Shown here: piece after piece, positions 1 to 7,778 of the stretch
Layout: every line of letters begins with the position of its first letter
Position numbering within the stretch: the stretch's first letter is position 1
Assembly (NCBI GenBank): GCA_913046175.1
Contig: CAJWSN010000016.1
Coordinates: 1 to 14,223, forward strand
Origin: an uncultured Opitutia bacterium
Lineage (GTDB): Bacteria; Verrucomicrobiota; Verrucomicrobiia; Opitutales; JABJCN01
Direction: 5' to 3'
Length of the DNA stretch: 14,223 nucleotides
Program-made: the position numbers and the translations under genes
Notes under the pieces: model-generated
Told to the model about the DNA's origin: nothing
Database searches by the model: none
Seen by the model: the letters and a program-made list of their open reading frames with translations, nothing else

Positions 1-111
1 CGACTTCTTGCAGAAGGGCAGAGTGAGGATCTGGCGCTTGAGGCATTGCAGCAATTGACAACCCTTGCACGCCGATATTTGAATACGATTGACAATGAGT
101 TGAGCAAATGA
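1..111 (+). CDS. C-terminal fragment of an unrecognised protein
   Basis: An open frame enters from the left edge and ends at TGA 109-111, giving the last 36 residues of a protein. The fragment is charged and helical in character, with stretches such as EDLALEALQQL and RRYLNTIDNEL and the ending NELSK. I do not recognise the family. The frame is open throughout and ends 54 bases before the next gene on the same strand, so it is probably the preceding gene in the same direction. No terminator with a T-run follows it. The start lies outside the window and no function can be given. Confidence 0.55.
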   Translation, partial: RLLAEGQSEDLALEALQQLTTLARRYLNTIDNELSK

Positions 112-165
112 ATTTTCGACCGTTCCCTCAAAGTTGAAGGGACCCCCCAACACGCAAAATCCACA

Positions 166-1584
166 ATGTCTGCCGAACAACCCGAGGAGTTGGAGCTTCA
201 CGACTTGGATCACCGCATTCAGCGGCAGGTTGAGAATGCCAAGAACAACATCGTTCGAGGCAATCCGGATTATGCGATTGAGATTTGTATGAATCTCTTG
301 AAGAGCTATCCTGGTTGCCTCGATATTCGCAAGGTTCTCCGTCGAGCCCAAGTGGTGAGTTTCACGGCAAGAAAAAAGAAATCCTCAGGCTTTCTTTCTT
401 CAGTCACCACAGCCCCTTTTTCAATCATAGGGAACACTTTTGTGAAAAAGGATCCCCTGAAGGCGGTGGAGATAGCGGAGAAAATGTTGACTGACAATCC
501 AAAGAACGCCTTGGCTCACCGCATGCTTGGCCATGCCACAGTTCATATCGAATTACTCAATACCGCGGCTTATTCCTTTGAACTTGCACGACAGGTGGAA
601 CCGGAAAATTACGAAAACCTCCGGGAACTTGGCCATGTTTACCTAAGGCTTGGAAAGTTTGAGGAGGCCATCAAGATCGGGAACCATGTCTTCCAGAAGA
701 ACGCAGGCGACCCCGAAGCGCAGGAACTGGTGAAGCAGGCTTCAGTTGCCCAGTCCATGGAGAAGGGGAACTGGGATGGCGACGATGACTTTCGGTCCAA
801 GCTGAAGGACCAGGACGAAGCAAAGGCCCTTGAGCAGGAGGCACGGACGGTCAATGACAATGAGGCACTTGTTGAACTTATTGAACGTGCCAAGATACGC
901 GTAAACCAAAACCCGGAGGACCTTGGAAACTACAGGGAGGTTGCGACTAGTTATCGCAAGCTTGGCGACATGGCCCAGGCAGTGGAGTGGGTCCAATACG
1001 CGCGCGAGCTGGAGTCAGGTCGTGCGGATGTGGTGCTGGAGGAGATGGAGACTCAATACACGCTGGAGTGGATGCAGCAGGAAATTGAGGCCATGAAGGC
1101 TCAACTGGATGAGGATCCGGATAACGAGGAACTTCGTGAGTACTTCGATACCTCATTGGGGGAAGAGCGGGAGTATCGTTACCATCAAGCAGTCAAGATG
1201 GTGGAAAAATATCCCAACGATTACGGGTATCGTTTTGAATTGGGACAACTTCTCTTTGAGATGGATGCGGTCGATGAGTCGATCCAGCACCTGCAACTAG
1301 GAATGCGCAATCCCAAGGCACGGCTCAAGAGTCTGGTCTACCTCGGTCGTGCCTACAAGGCCAAGCAATTTTATGACTTGGCAGCTGAACAATTGGAGGC
1401 TGCCAAAAGCGAGATTCCCCAGATGGATGAGAGCAAGAAGGAGGTCATTTATGAGTTGGCCAGTTGTTACGAACTTAACGGGGACCCGGAAAAGGCGATT
1501 ACAGAATACAAGCAGGTGTACGCTGCTGACATCGGTTACAGGGACGTTGAGGAAAAGATCAATGCCTACTACGCCAGTAATTGA
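166..1584 (+). CDS. Tetratricopeptide repeat protein, cytoplasmic
   Basis: A 472-residue protein of tandem helical repeats with no signal peptide or membrane segment, so probably a soluble cytoplasmic scaffold. TPR-like signatures are clear at about residues 100-180 (KAVEIAEKML..NPKNALAHRMLGHA, then NYENLRELGHVYLRLGKFEEAIKI), at 253-283 (NYREVATSYRKLGDMAQAVEWV), at 350-380, and at 388-455 (YLGRAYKAKQFYDLAAEQLEAA, then VIYELASCYELNGDPEKAITEYKQV). A basic and hydroxylated linker at 66-92 and an acidic charged stretch at 200-235 separate the blocks. The ATG at 166 is the first in frame and lacks a strong Shine-Dalgarno. TPRs mediate protein-protein contacts, and neither the sequence nor the neighbours identify a partner. 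The gene ends 65 bases before tRNA-Ser. The TPR assignment is secure; the function is unknown. Confidence 0.9.
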   Translation: MSAEQPEELELHDLDHRIQRQVENAKNNIVRGNPDYAIEICMNLLKSYPGCLDIRKVLRRAQVVSFTARKKKSSGFLSSVTTAPFSIIGNTFVKKDPLKAVEIAEKMLTDNPKNALAHRMLGHATVHIELLNTAAYSFELARQVEPENYENLRELGHVYLRLGKFEEAIKIGNHVFQKNAGDPEAQELVKQASVAQSMEKGNWDGDDDFRSKLKDQDEAKALEQEARTVNDNEALVELIERAKIRVNQNPEDLGNYREVATSYRKLGDMAQAVEWVQYARELESGRADVVLEEMETQYTLEWMQQEIEAMKAQLDEDPDNEELREYFDTSLGEEREYRYHQAVKMVEKYPNDYGYRFELGQLLFEMDAVDESIQHLQLGMRNPKARLKSLVYLGRAYKAKQFYDLAAEQLEAAKSEIPQMDESKKEVIYELASCYELNGDPEKAITEYKQVYAADIGYRDVEEKINAYYASN

Positions 1585-1586
1585 TT

Positions 1587-1614
1587 TTGCAATTGCCTTC
1601 GTCTTGCCTATGGA
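1587..1614 (+). promoter_or_regulatory. Possible sigma-70-like promoter for tRNA-Ser
   Basis: TTGCAA at 1587-1592 and TATGGA at 1609-1614 are 16 bases apart and lie about 35 bases before the tRNA. Both boxes are imperfect, and the call rests on spacing and position only. Confidence 0.25.
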
Positions 1615-1649
1615 TACGGGTTTTTTCAGGAATTGACTCAGTCCCATTA

Positions 1650-1739
<90 letters not shown>

Positions 1740-1773
1740 TTGTTTGAATTGTCGCTAGCAGGATCATGAGACC

Positions 1774-2223
1774 ATGAAGGAATTATTGCCCGAAAAGCTG
1801 GATAAACCCTGGGTCGTTCTGCTTGAGGCGGCACGTAAAGTGCGGCTGAAGGCTTATTGCCCATATTCCGGGTTCCAGGTTGGGGCGGCCTTGTTGTGCG
1901 GGAATGGTGAGATTGTCTCAGGTGCCAATGTGGAAAACGCAGCTTATGGTTCAACAATTTGTGCAGAGCGGTCTGCTATTGTGCGAGCGAATGCAATGGG
2001 GTTTCGGGATTTTTCCCGAATGGTGGTTTCGGTGAGAGCAGGAACCAGTTCTGCCCCAACTGAACCGGCTGCGCCATGTGGTGCTTGTCGGCAGATGTTG
2101 AACGAATTTGTTGCCCTTGTCGGCGGGGAATTGCAGATTCTCCTTCACGGGGAGGGCTGTCAAAAAGTGAGGTTGACATCGATTGCCGAGTTGTTGCCAC
2201 ATGGTTTTGAAATCCAGGAATGA
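1774..2223 (+). CDS. cdd: Cytidine deaminase
   Basis: Hydrolytic deamination of cytidine and deoxycytidine to uridine and deoxyuridine in pyrimidine salvage, in the cytoplasm. At 149 residues it matches the short, homotetrameric class of Cdd. The zinc and catalytic motifs are intact: CAE at residues 63-65 (zinc cysteine and proton-shuttling glutamate) and PCGAC at 101-105 (the other two zinc cysteines). The nucleoside-binding NVEN lies at 52-55, and the N-terminal YCPYSGFQVGAAL is typical of the family. The ATG at 1774 follows an AGGA at 1760-1763 with reasonable spacing. The stop overlaps the next gene's start (ATGA), so translational coupling with the aldo-keto reductase is likely. The gene begins 34 bases after tRNA-Ser and may be transcribed with it. 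Confidence 0.96.
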   Translation: MKELLPEKLDKPWVVLLEAARKVRLKAYCPYSGFQVGAALLCGNGEIVSGANVENAAYGSTICAERSAIVRANAMGFRDFSRMVVSVRAGTSSAPTEPAAPCGACRQMLNEFVALVGGELQILLHGEGCQKVRLTSIAELLPHGFEIQE

Positions 2224-3209
2224 ATGATGGGATGACCTACCACCGTTGCGGCCGCAGCGGTATAATGCTTCCAGCGCTTTCCCTTGGGCTCTGGTATAAT
2301 TTCGGGGCACCAGATTCTCCAGAAAATGCGAGTTCCATGCTTCGATTTGCCTGGGACCGGGGCATCACCCATTTTGACTTGGCAAATATCTACGGTCCGC
2401 CCAAGGGCGAGGCCGAAAGGTTTTTTGGTCAGGTTTTGCGTGGGGATTTCAAGGGACTTCGTGATCAGATGGTGATTTCCACGAAAGCGGGCTGGCCCAT
2501 GTGGGACGGGCCTTACGGTAACTTCGGTTCGCGGAAACACCTCGTTGCAAGCCTCGACCAGAGCTTGGGCAGGATGGGTCTGGAGTATGTTGACATATTT
2601 TATCATCATCGTCCGGATGTGGATACTCCCCTTGATGAAACGATGGCTGCGCTGGATCAGGTCGTGAGGCAGGGTAAAGCTTTGTATGTTGGGGTTTCCT
2701 CCTATAATGCCGAGCAGACCCGTCAGTCAGTCCAAATCCTGCGAAAAATGGGGACACCCTGCCTGATTCATCAACCGCTATACAATCTTTTTTCCCGTGG
2801 TGCAGAACGTGAATTATTCCCTTTGCTGGAAAAGGAGGGAATCGGTTGCATCCCATTCTCTCCCTTGGCTCAGGGATTATTGACCGATCGGTATCTGCGG
2901 GGGGGGATTCCACAAGACTCCCGTGTTGCAAAACCTCACGGATACCTGAAGGAGGCGGCCTTGACGAAGCGGAAACTTGGAATCCTGCATGCCTTGAATG
3001 AGATTGCGACTCGTCGTGGGCAGTCCCTTGCGGAAATGAGCCTTGGCTGGGTTTTGCACCAACCTGCGGTGACTTCAGTCCTCATGGGTGCCAGTCGTGT
3101 GGAGCAAATGGAGATCAACCTGGGGTGCCTGTCCGGTCCCGTTTTTTCCAGCGAGGAACATCGGGAAATCCTTGAGCTTTTGCAGGATGAGACAGAGGGA
3201 CGGGGTTGA
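2220..3209 (+). CDS. Aldo-keto reductase, YghZ / L-glyceraldehyde-3-phosphate reductase type
   Basis: A 329-residue NADPH-dependent TIM-barrel oxidoreductase. It closely resembles E. coli YghZ (L-glyceraldehyde 3-phosphate reductase) along its length: LPALSLGLWYNFG, GITHFDLANIYGPP, STKAGWPMW, GPYG..GSRKHLVASLDQSL, LIHQPLYNL, PLAQGLLT and IPQDSR all match from memory of that protein. The AKR tetrad is visible as Asp53, Tyr58, Lys89 and His130. The cofactor-phosphate motif GASRVEQ is at 290-296. The likely role is reduction of L-glyceraldehyde 3-phosphate or methylglyoxal-like aldehydes. The start chosen overlaps the cdd stop by ATGA. An in-frame ATG at 2232 is an alternative that matches the family's MxYRRCG-like beginning and lies further from AGGA 2216-2219. 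A run of eight G (2899-2906) lies inside the frame. The physiological substrate is unproven. Confidence 0.92.
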   Translation: MNDGMTYHRCGRSGIMLPALSLGLWYNFGAPDSPENASSMLRFAWDRGITHFDLANIYGPPKGEAERFFGQVLRGDFKGLRDQMVISTKAGWPMWDGPYGNFGSRKHLVASLDQSLGRMGLEYVDIFYHHRPDVDTPLDETMAALDQVVRQGKALYVGVSSYNAEQTRQSVQILRKMGTPCLIHQPLYNLFSRGAERELFPLLEKEGIGCIPFSPLAQGLLTDRYLRGGIPQDSRVAKPHGYLKEAALTKRKLGILHALNEIATRRGQSLAEMSLGWVLHQPAVTSVLMGASRVEQMEINLGCLSGPVFSSEEHREILELLQDETEGRG

Positions 3210-3301
3210 ACGGAAGATGTGTGGTTCCCATTGTGTAAATCATGCATCATCTGAATCTTCGATTGACCGGGCAGGGAAATTGCTTTCCTTGGATTAGCAA
3301 G

Positions 3302-4027
3302 ATGTCACGGCAATTTATAAGGTGGGCTGGGGTTACCGCATTGACAGGAATCCTTTTGTTGAGTGCCTGCAAGGAGGAGACTGGGTTGGTTTCCGAGGAG
3401 GAGGATGCCTCGTACAAGGCTGCCATGGGCCTCAAGAATGGGGACAGCGACCGTAAGACCCGGGCATTGGAGGAGTTTCTAAAGGTAATTGAGCGAAGGA
3501 GGGCCGCACCAAAATCCCATCTTGAGGTTGGCTTGCTATACATTGGGGGGCATGTGGGTGACCCTGACCCAATTAGTGCAATCTACCACTTTAAGAAATA
3601 CCTGGAGTATATACCGGCCGCCGATAGTGAGCAGGGTCGTCGTGTTCGTGGCCAGATTGAGCGGGCGGAAAGAATTTTCATGGCATCCCTCCCGGGTGAT
3701 CCCTATCAGACCCAGTCCAGTGGCAGCAATGCCATGCAACTTGAGGAACTTATAAAAAGTCTGCGTGAGGAGAATCAAAAACTACAGGCAAAACTGGAAC
3801 AATTGACCACTTCCACCCAGGAGTTTTCGCTGCAGGACAACCGCCCGCAGACACCTGCCACACCGAGGACACGGGTGTACAAGGTGACCCAGGGGGACAC
3901 GCTTTTTAAGATCGCCTCCAAAGTTTATGGTGATCCTGGCCGTTGGCGTGAAATCTATGATGCAAACCGTCAAACTCTCCGCAGGGAGAACGACCTGCAA
4001 CCTGGACAGGAATTGCTAATCCCCTAG
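3302..4027 (+). CDS. LysM-domain lipoprotein with coiled coil
   Basis: A 241-residue exported lipoprotein. The frame is open from 3242, but the ATG at 3302 is preferred because it puts a signal peptide at the very start: basic MSRQFIR, a hydrophobic core, then the lipobox LLSAC with the lipidated Cys at residue 23. The +2 residue is Lys, so there is no Asp inner-membrane retention signal and outer-membrane placement is expected. Residues 35-130 are helical and TPR-like (ALEEFLKVIERR, SAIYHFKKYLEYIP). Residues 144-172 form a coiled coil (LEELIKSLREENQKLQAKLEQL). A Pro/Thr linker leads to a C-terminal LysM at about 191-241 (YKVTQGDTLFKIASKVYG...LQPGQELLIP), which binds peptidoglycan. It probably bridges envelope layers or supports cell-wall assembly; that role is inferred from domains only. 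Confidence 0.88.
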   Translation: MSRQFIRWAGVTALTGILLLSACKEETGLVSEEEDASYKAAMGLKNGDSDRKTRALEEFLKVIERRRAAPKSHLEVGLLYIGGHVGDPDPISAIYHFKKYLEYIPAADSEQGRRVRGQIERAERIFMASLPGDPYQTQSSGSNAMQLEELIKSLREENQKLQAKLEQLTTSTQEFSLQDNRPQTPATPRTRVYKVTQGDTLFKIASKVYGDPGRWREIYDANRQTLRRENDLQPGQELLIP

Positions 4028-4069
4028 TTTGATTTTCTTTTAACCGCCTATCTGAGATCGGCTTTCGGC

Positions 4070-5215
4070 GTGCGTTACTTCGACTACAATGCAACGGCGC
4101 CCATGCCACGCGATGTTTCTGATGCCTGGCTTCGGGCATACGAAGTTTCATGGATGAATCCTTCCAGCCCCTATCTTCAGGCGGCCTCGGTTCGTGTCCG
4201 TCTGGAGGCGGCCCGGGATCGACTTTCTTCAATCCTGGGGTGTGACAGTGGAGAGGTTGTGTTCAACTCCGGTGCCACGGAGGGCAACAATGCAATCCTT
4301 GCTTTTCTGGGAGAAACCTGTCCGCAGGGCAAGCGTGTGCTGGCCAGTGTGATGGAGCATCCATCTGTCATCGAGCCAGTTCGACGTTTTGTGCAGGACA
4401 GGGTGGAATGGTTGGAGGTTGGCCGCGATGGATTGGTGAATCTGGCCATGTTGCAGGAACGTCTAAAGTCAGGGGACATCCATGCGGTCATAATGATGGC
4501 GGCTAACAACGAGACGGGTATTTTAGCACCTTGGAGCGAGGTCCGGGACCTTTGCCGTGCGGAAGGAGTTTTCTACCACTGCGATGCGGTGCAATGGATG
4601 GGCAAACTGCCTGCAGAAGGCCTTGGAGGGTGCTCTTTTGTCACAGGATGTGCCCATAAGTTTGGTGGTCCAAAGGGCTGCGGTTTTATAAAGGTTCCGG
4701 GAGGGGTGGGGCCAATATCACTGATGGCCGGGGGCTTTCAGGAGAAGGGGCATCGACCGGGGACAGAGAACTATCCATCGATTGAGGGCATGCTGTCTGC
4801 ACTGGAGTCCTGTGTCACCGGTGATCCATCCTCCCGTGACGCTTTTGAGGCCATTGTACAGGAAAAGGTGCCGGGAACGGTGGTGGTTGGTTCGGAGAGC
4901 CCCCGGCTCTGGAACACCTCCATGCTGATCCTTCCTGAGTTCTCGAACACCCGCTGGGTGAATTGTTTGTCCTCAATGGATTTTCTGGTATCGACAGGTT
5001 CGGCTTGTGCAACGGCAAAAGAGGGTTCTTCGCATGTCTTGGCTGCAATGTCTTTTTCTCCGGAGGAAGCTTCCCGGGCCGTGCGCGCAAGTGGCGGATG
5101 GTCGACATCCCGGCAGGATTGGTTGAATCTTGCTGATGCGATTGTTGAGGTTTATGTGAAATTAACCGCAGACAAGGGCAGCGTCAATGGGGGGGGGCAG
5201 GTTATTGAGCCCTGA
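4070..5215 (+). CDS. Cysteine desulfurase, NifS/IscS family
   Basis: A 381-residue PLP enzyme that removes sulfur from cysteine, leaving alanine and an enzyme persulfide for Fe-S cluster or thio-modification pathways. Visible motifs: the N-terminal YFDYNATAP, GATEGNN (68-74), His97 in EHPSV stacking on PLP, NNETG (146-150), Asp172 and Gln175 in CDAVQ, the PLP lysine Lys197 in AHKFGGPKG, RPGTEN (229-234), and the active-site cysteine Cys313 in STGSACATAKE. Length is normal. The start is GTG at 4070; it puts the conserved YFDYNATAP immediately at the N terminus as in relatives, and no ATG is suitable. No iscU, iscR or tRNA thiolase gene is adjacent, so it is an orphan copy and its sulfur acceptor is unknown. 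A run of nine G (5189-5197) sits seven codons before the stop, so slippage there would change only the tail. Confidence 0.94.
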   Translation: MRYFDYNATAPMPRDVSDAWLRAYEVSWMNPSSPYLQAASVRVRLEAARDRLSSILGCDSGEVVFNSGATEGNNAILAFLGETCPQGKRVLASVMEHPSVIEPVRRFVQDRVEWLEVGRDGLVNLAMLQERLKSGDIHAVIMMAANNETGILAPWSEVRDLCRAEGVFYHCDAVQWMGKLPAEGLGGCSFVTGCAHKFGGPKGCGFIKVPGGVGPISLMAGGFQEKGHRPGTENYPSIEGMLSALESCVTGDPSSRDAFEAIVQEKVPGTVVVGSESPRLWNTSMLILPEFSNTRWVNCLSSMDFLVSTGSACATAKEGSSHVLAAMSFSPEEASRAVRASGGWSTSRQDWLNLADAIVEVYVKLTADKGSVNGGGQVIEP

Positions 5216-5286
5216 TGAAAATTGTTTTTCTGCTTTCCCGTTTTGAGTTTTTGTAGTAAGTTTACTGTGTATATTCATTCTGGAAA

Positions 5287-6321
5287 ATGTACCCCAAACG
5301 CTTTAAGATTTTTATATTCATTGGAATCTTCCTACTTGGATTCAGTGCCTCCGTATGGGCGGTGCGTGACTTGATCAGTCATTCCCCATTTCTTCCCCCG
5401 GGGTATCAGGCGGCGAAGAAACAAACCAACCAAAAATTGACACGAAAGCCGTTGGGAAAACCGACGGCGAACCTTGTGTTCAAGGGGTTTTTCAGATTGG
5501 GGGGCGTGTGGAAGTTCTCGGTTCTGGACAAGAAGACCGGCAAAAGCCAATGGCTGACACTCAATGACAAGACTGAGGATGGACTGACACTGCTTGGATT
5601 CGACCAGGATGGAAGTCGTCTTCAATACAGTTCCAATGGTATCGAGGGCGAGCTCGAGCTAATGAGTCCATCCTCAACACCGGTTCCCATAAATTCGGGA
5701 GCGTCAAGATCCTCCCCGAGGAAACCGACTATTCCTTCCCGGCCTGGTCCGTCGCGGAATACATCCCCGCCCAAACCCGCCATTCCCTCCCGAAAGCCAT
5801 CAGCCTCCTTCACTGCGACCTCCCCTGCAACTCGCGGCGGTTCCCCGCCTTCGGGGAGTGTTGCCGCTGCTGCCAAGGCCCCATCGAATCCACCTCCCTC
5901 GCCTCCGCCCAGTTTCATCCCAAAGCTTCCTGCACATTTGGCAAACTCCCTTCCTTCTGGTGTTGCCAATGCGATGAAGGATGCCGAGGACCGGGGACAG
6001 TCTTCAATCAATCTGGACCTTGGAACAGCAGGGGTCCCCAAGGATGGACAACCTGTTGTGGGAACGACAGCCCCTTCAGTCACGCCAGCGACATCACCTG
6101 CCACGGCAGCAAATCCTTCCTCAGCTTACACAGCCCCGCCACTCAATCCAGCGGCTGCTCCTCCTGGCGTGCCTCAACAACCCACCACGATTATTCCCCG
6201 TCGCAAACCCTTGAACCTTCCGCCGGGTGTGCCCCCGCCCCCGACGACGGCCCCGCCTTCACTCCCATCATTTTTAAACATCGGTGGGCCTCCCTCCGGG
6301 CCTCCCAAGGGAAAACCCTAG
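5287..6321 (+). CDS. Exported proline-rich protein with small N-terminal domain
   Basis: A 344-residue protein of unknown function. Residues 1-25 form a signal sequence or anchor (YPKRFK, then a hydrophobic run to SASVWA). Residues about 60-127 make a compact predicted beta domain with many glycines and tryptophans: FKGFFRLGGVWKFSVLDK, TGKSQWLTLND, GLTLLGFDQDGSRLQYS. From 128 to the end the protein is low complexity, very rich in Pro, Ser, Thr and Ala, with repeated PSRP/PSRK units and PPG/PPP motifs, so it is probably an extended periplasmic or surface segment. The N-terminal domain loosely recalls small pilus-assembly (PilP-like) or GspC-like domains, but I cannot establish that. The ATG at 5287 is preceded by GGAAA. 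It lies 75 bases before the ABC ATPase gene, in the same direction. Confidence 0.75.
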   Translation: MYPKRFKIFIFIGIFLLGFSASVWAVRDLISHSPFLPPGYQAAKKQTNQKLTRKPLGKPTANLVFKGFFRLGGVWKFSVLDKKTGKSQWLTLNDKTEDGLTLLGFDQDGSRLQYSSNGIEGELELMSPSSTPVPINSGASRSSPRKPTIPSRPGPSRNTSPPKPAIPSRKPSASFTATSPATRGGSPPSGSVAAAAKAPSNPPPSPPPSFIPKLPAHLANSLPSGVANAMKDAEDRGQSSINLDLGTAGVPKDGQPVVGTTAPSVTPATSPATAANPSSAYTAPPLNPAAAPPGVPQQPTTIIPRRKPLNLPPGVPPPPTTAPPSLPSFLNIGGPPSGPPKGKP

Positions 6322-6328
6322 GGTTCCC
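6309..6328. repeat. Inverted repeat over the stop codon of the proline-rich gene
   Basis: GGGAA (6309-6313) and TTCCC (6324-6328) flank a perfect palindrome AACCCTAGGGTT (6314-6325) that contains the TAG stop. It could fold as a transcript-end hairpin, but no T-run follows, so it is not called a terminator. Confidence 0.35.
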
Positions 6329-6396
6329 CACTCGCGGCCAGGAATGGCTTTTGATGCGATTTGGTTGTTGGGATCGCAAGTCTACAAATATCTTTG

Positions 6397-7680
6397 ATGG
6401 ATAATCCTGGGGCCATATCCCTGAAAGAGGTTTCCAAGGTTTTCTCCCTTCCGGAGGGAAAGCGTTCCTTTAGGGATTTTCTCAACCGAAAGAATGTCGA
6501 TCAGGGCTTGGGCTTACAGGCATTGCTCGGGGTTAGCTTCAATGTTAGTCCCGGGGAAGTGGTTGGCATCATTGGAAGCAATGGATCCGGTAAAAGCACC
6601 TTGCTTCAAATTATTGCCGGGATCCTGAAGCCAACCTCCGGCCAGGTCTCATCCTGTGGAAGGGTCGGCGCGTTGCTGGAACTTGGATCAGGATTTGATC
6701 CTGAATTTACAGGTTTGGAAAATATTTTCCTGGGGGCTTCAGTGCTGGGTTTAAGCCGGGCTGAGACTGAAAAGAAACTGGGGTGTATTGTTGAGTTCTC
6801 AGGGGTGGGGGATTACTTGGATTATCCGGTTCGAACTTATTCAAGCGGAATGGCCTTGCGGTTGGCTTTTGCCATCCAGACCCAGATAAATCCGGATATT
6901 CTCATTGTGGATGAAGCCCTTGCAGTGGGTGATATTTTTTTCCAACAGAAATGCTTCAGGTATCTTCAGGATGAGCTGGAGGAAACAACCCGTTTGCTTG
7001 TAACGCATGACATGGACGCACTTTCCAAGATGGCGCCCCGGTCCATCCTCCTTGAAGGGGGGCGTTTGGTCTTTGATGGGGATACCCGCAGGGCTATCCA
7101 GGTATACCTGAAGTATTCGCAGGAGCGTGCTTTTGGCAGGGTGTCCAAGCCTCTTGACGCTGGTAAATCCCAGCTTCAGCAGGAGCAGATAGTATCGAAT
7201 ATCTCCTGGCTTGAGCCAACACCTGAACAACTTAGTGGACGTGGGGAGGTCTTGATCCAGAAAGCAGCGATTCAAGACCTGAAAGGGGATTCAGCCAGTC
7301 TTTTGAATACGGGGGAGGTCTATCGGTTCCATTTCCTGATTAATGTCAGCAAGTCCCCGATGGATTTGATCCTTGGATATATTGTCCATGACAGGCATGG
7401 ACAGAATGTTTGTGGAGGAACCAGCGTGGAGTTTCAGGGAGGGGCGTTGCACTTCAAAGACCCAGGGATGTGGAAAGTGTCCTTCGATATTGAATGGCCG
7501 GCTTTACGAGTGGATGAATATACCATCACAGTTGGAGTCGGCGAGGGGACTCAGGTTCGAAAGCAGATTGTTCAGAATTGGGCCAACCACCTTTTCAAGG
7601 TCACAAGTTCCCTGCAGGGCCAGGAAGGTGACCAGCTTCTTTATCTCCCTGTCTCCAACGTTGAGGCGATTCGCCTTTGA
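6397..7680 (+). CDS. ABC transporter ATP-binding protein, Wzt/polysaccharide-export type with C-terminal domain
   Basis: A 427-residue ATPase of the family that energises export of O-antigen, capsule or teichoic-acid polymers across the inner membrane. ATPase motifs in order: Walker A GSNGSGKST (60-68), LLELGSGFDPEFTGLENIFL (93-112) replacing the usual Q-loop as in Wzt/TagH proteins, the degenerate signature YSSGM (148-152), Walker B ILIVDEALAVGD (168-179) and switch His204. About 180 residues follow the ATPase core. Residues 285-427 look like the beta-sandwich carbohydrate-binding domain of Wzt, with GEVYRFHFLINV and YTITVGVGEGTQ strands. Family knowledge: that domain recognises a capped polysaccharide end. 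The ATG at 6397 is chosen over TTG 6361, which would add 12 unrelated residues. No partner permease (Wzm) is adjacent. It converges with the methyltransferase gene. Confidence 0.9.
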   Translation: MDNPGAISLKEVSKVFSLPEGKRSFRDFLNRKNVDQGLGLQALLGVSFNVSPGEVVGIIGSNGSGKSTLLQIIAGILKPTSGQVSSCGRVGALLELGSGFDPEFTGLENIFLGASVLGLSRAETEKKLGCIVEFSGVGDYLDYPVRTYSSGMALRLAFAIQTQINPDILIVDEALAVGDIFFQQKCFRYLQDELEETTRLLVTHDMDALSKMAPRSILLEGGRLVFDGDTRRAIQVYLKYSQERAFGRVSKPLDAGKSQLQQEQIVSNISWLEPTPEQLSGRGEVLIQKAAIQDLKGDSASLLNTGEVYRFHFLINVSKSPMDLILGYIVHDRHGQNVCGGTSVEFQGGALHFKDPGMWKVSFDIEWPALRVDEYTITVGVGEGTQVRKQIVQNWANHLFKVTSSLQGQEGDQLLYLPVSNVEAIRL

Positions 7681-7743
7681 CTCGGGATTGATTTCCGGCC
7701 CTTTGTCATCCGCGGGGTTTTGTTGAAAGTTCTTCCCTCGAAG

Positions 7744-7770
7744 CCAAGAACCGACAAACCCAGTTCTTGG
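7744..7770. repeat. Hairpin in the convergent intergenic gap
   Basis: CCAAGAAC (7744-7751) and GTTCTTGG (7763-7770) are perfect 8-base arms with an 11-base loop, midway between two converging stop codons. The position suits a bidirectional transcription end point, but neither side has a T-run, so it is recorded as a hairpin only. Confidence 0.4.
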
Positions 7771-7778
7771 AAGGAGAA

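Noticed and set aside
124..141. Hairpin CCCTCAA/TTGAAGGG before the TPR gene, as a terminator
   Set aside because: The loop would be too short without breaking pairs, the stem needs a bulged A, and it is followed by C-rich sequence instead of a T-run.
3242..3301. Upstream extension of the LysM lipoprotein to ATG 3242
   Set aside because: It would put 20 extra residues ahead of an otherwise perfect signal peptide and lipobox, so the ATG at 3302 is better.
5622..6104. Glycine/valine-rich open frame antisense to the proline-rich gene
   Set aside because: Proline-rich codons read as glycine-rich on the opposite strand. The sense frame has a signal peptide and a coherent domain, while the antisense frame has none.
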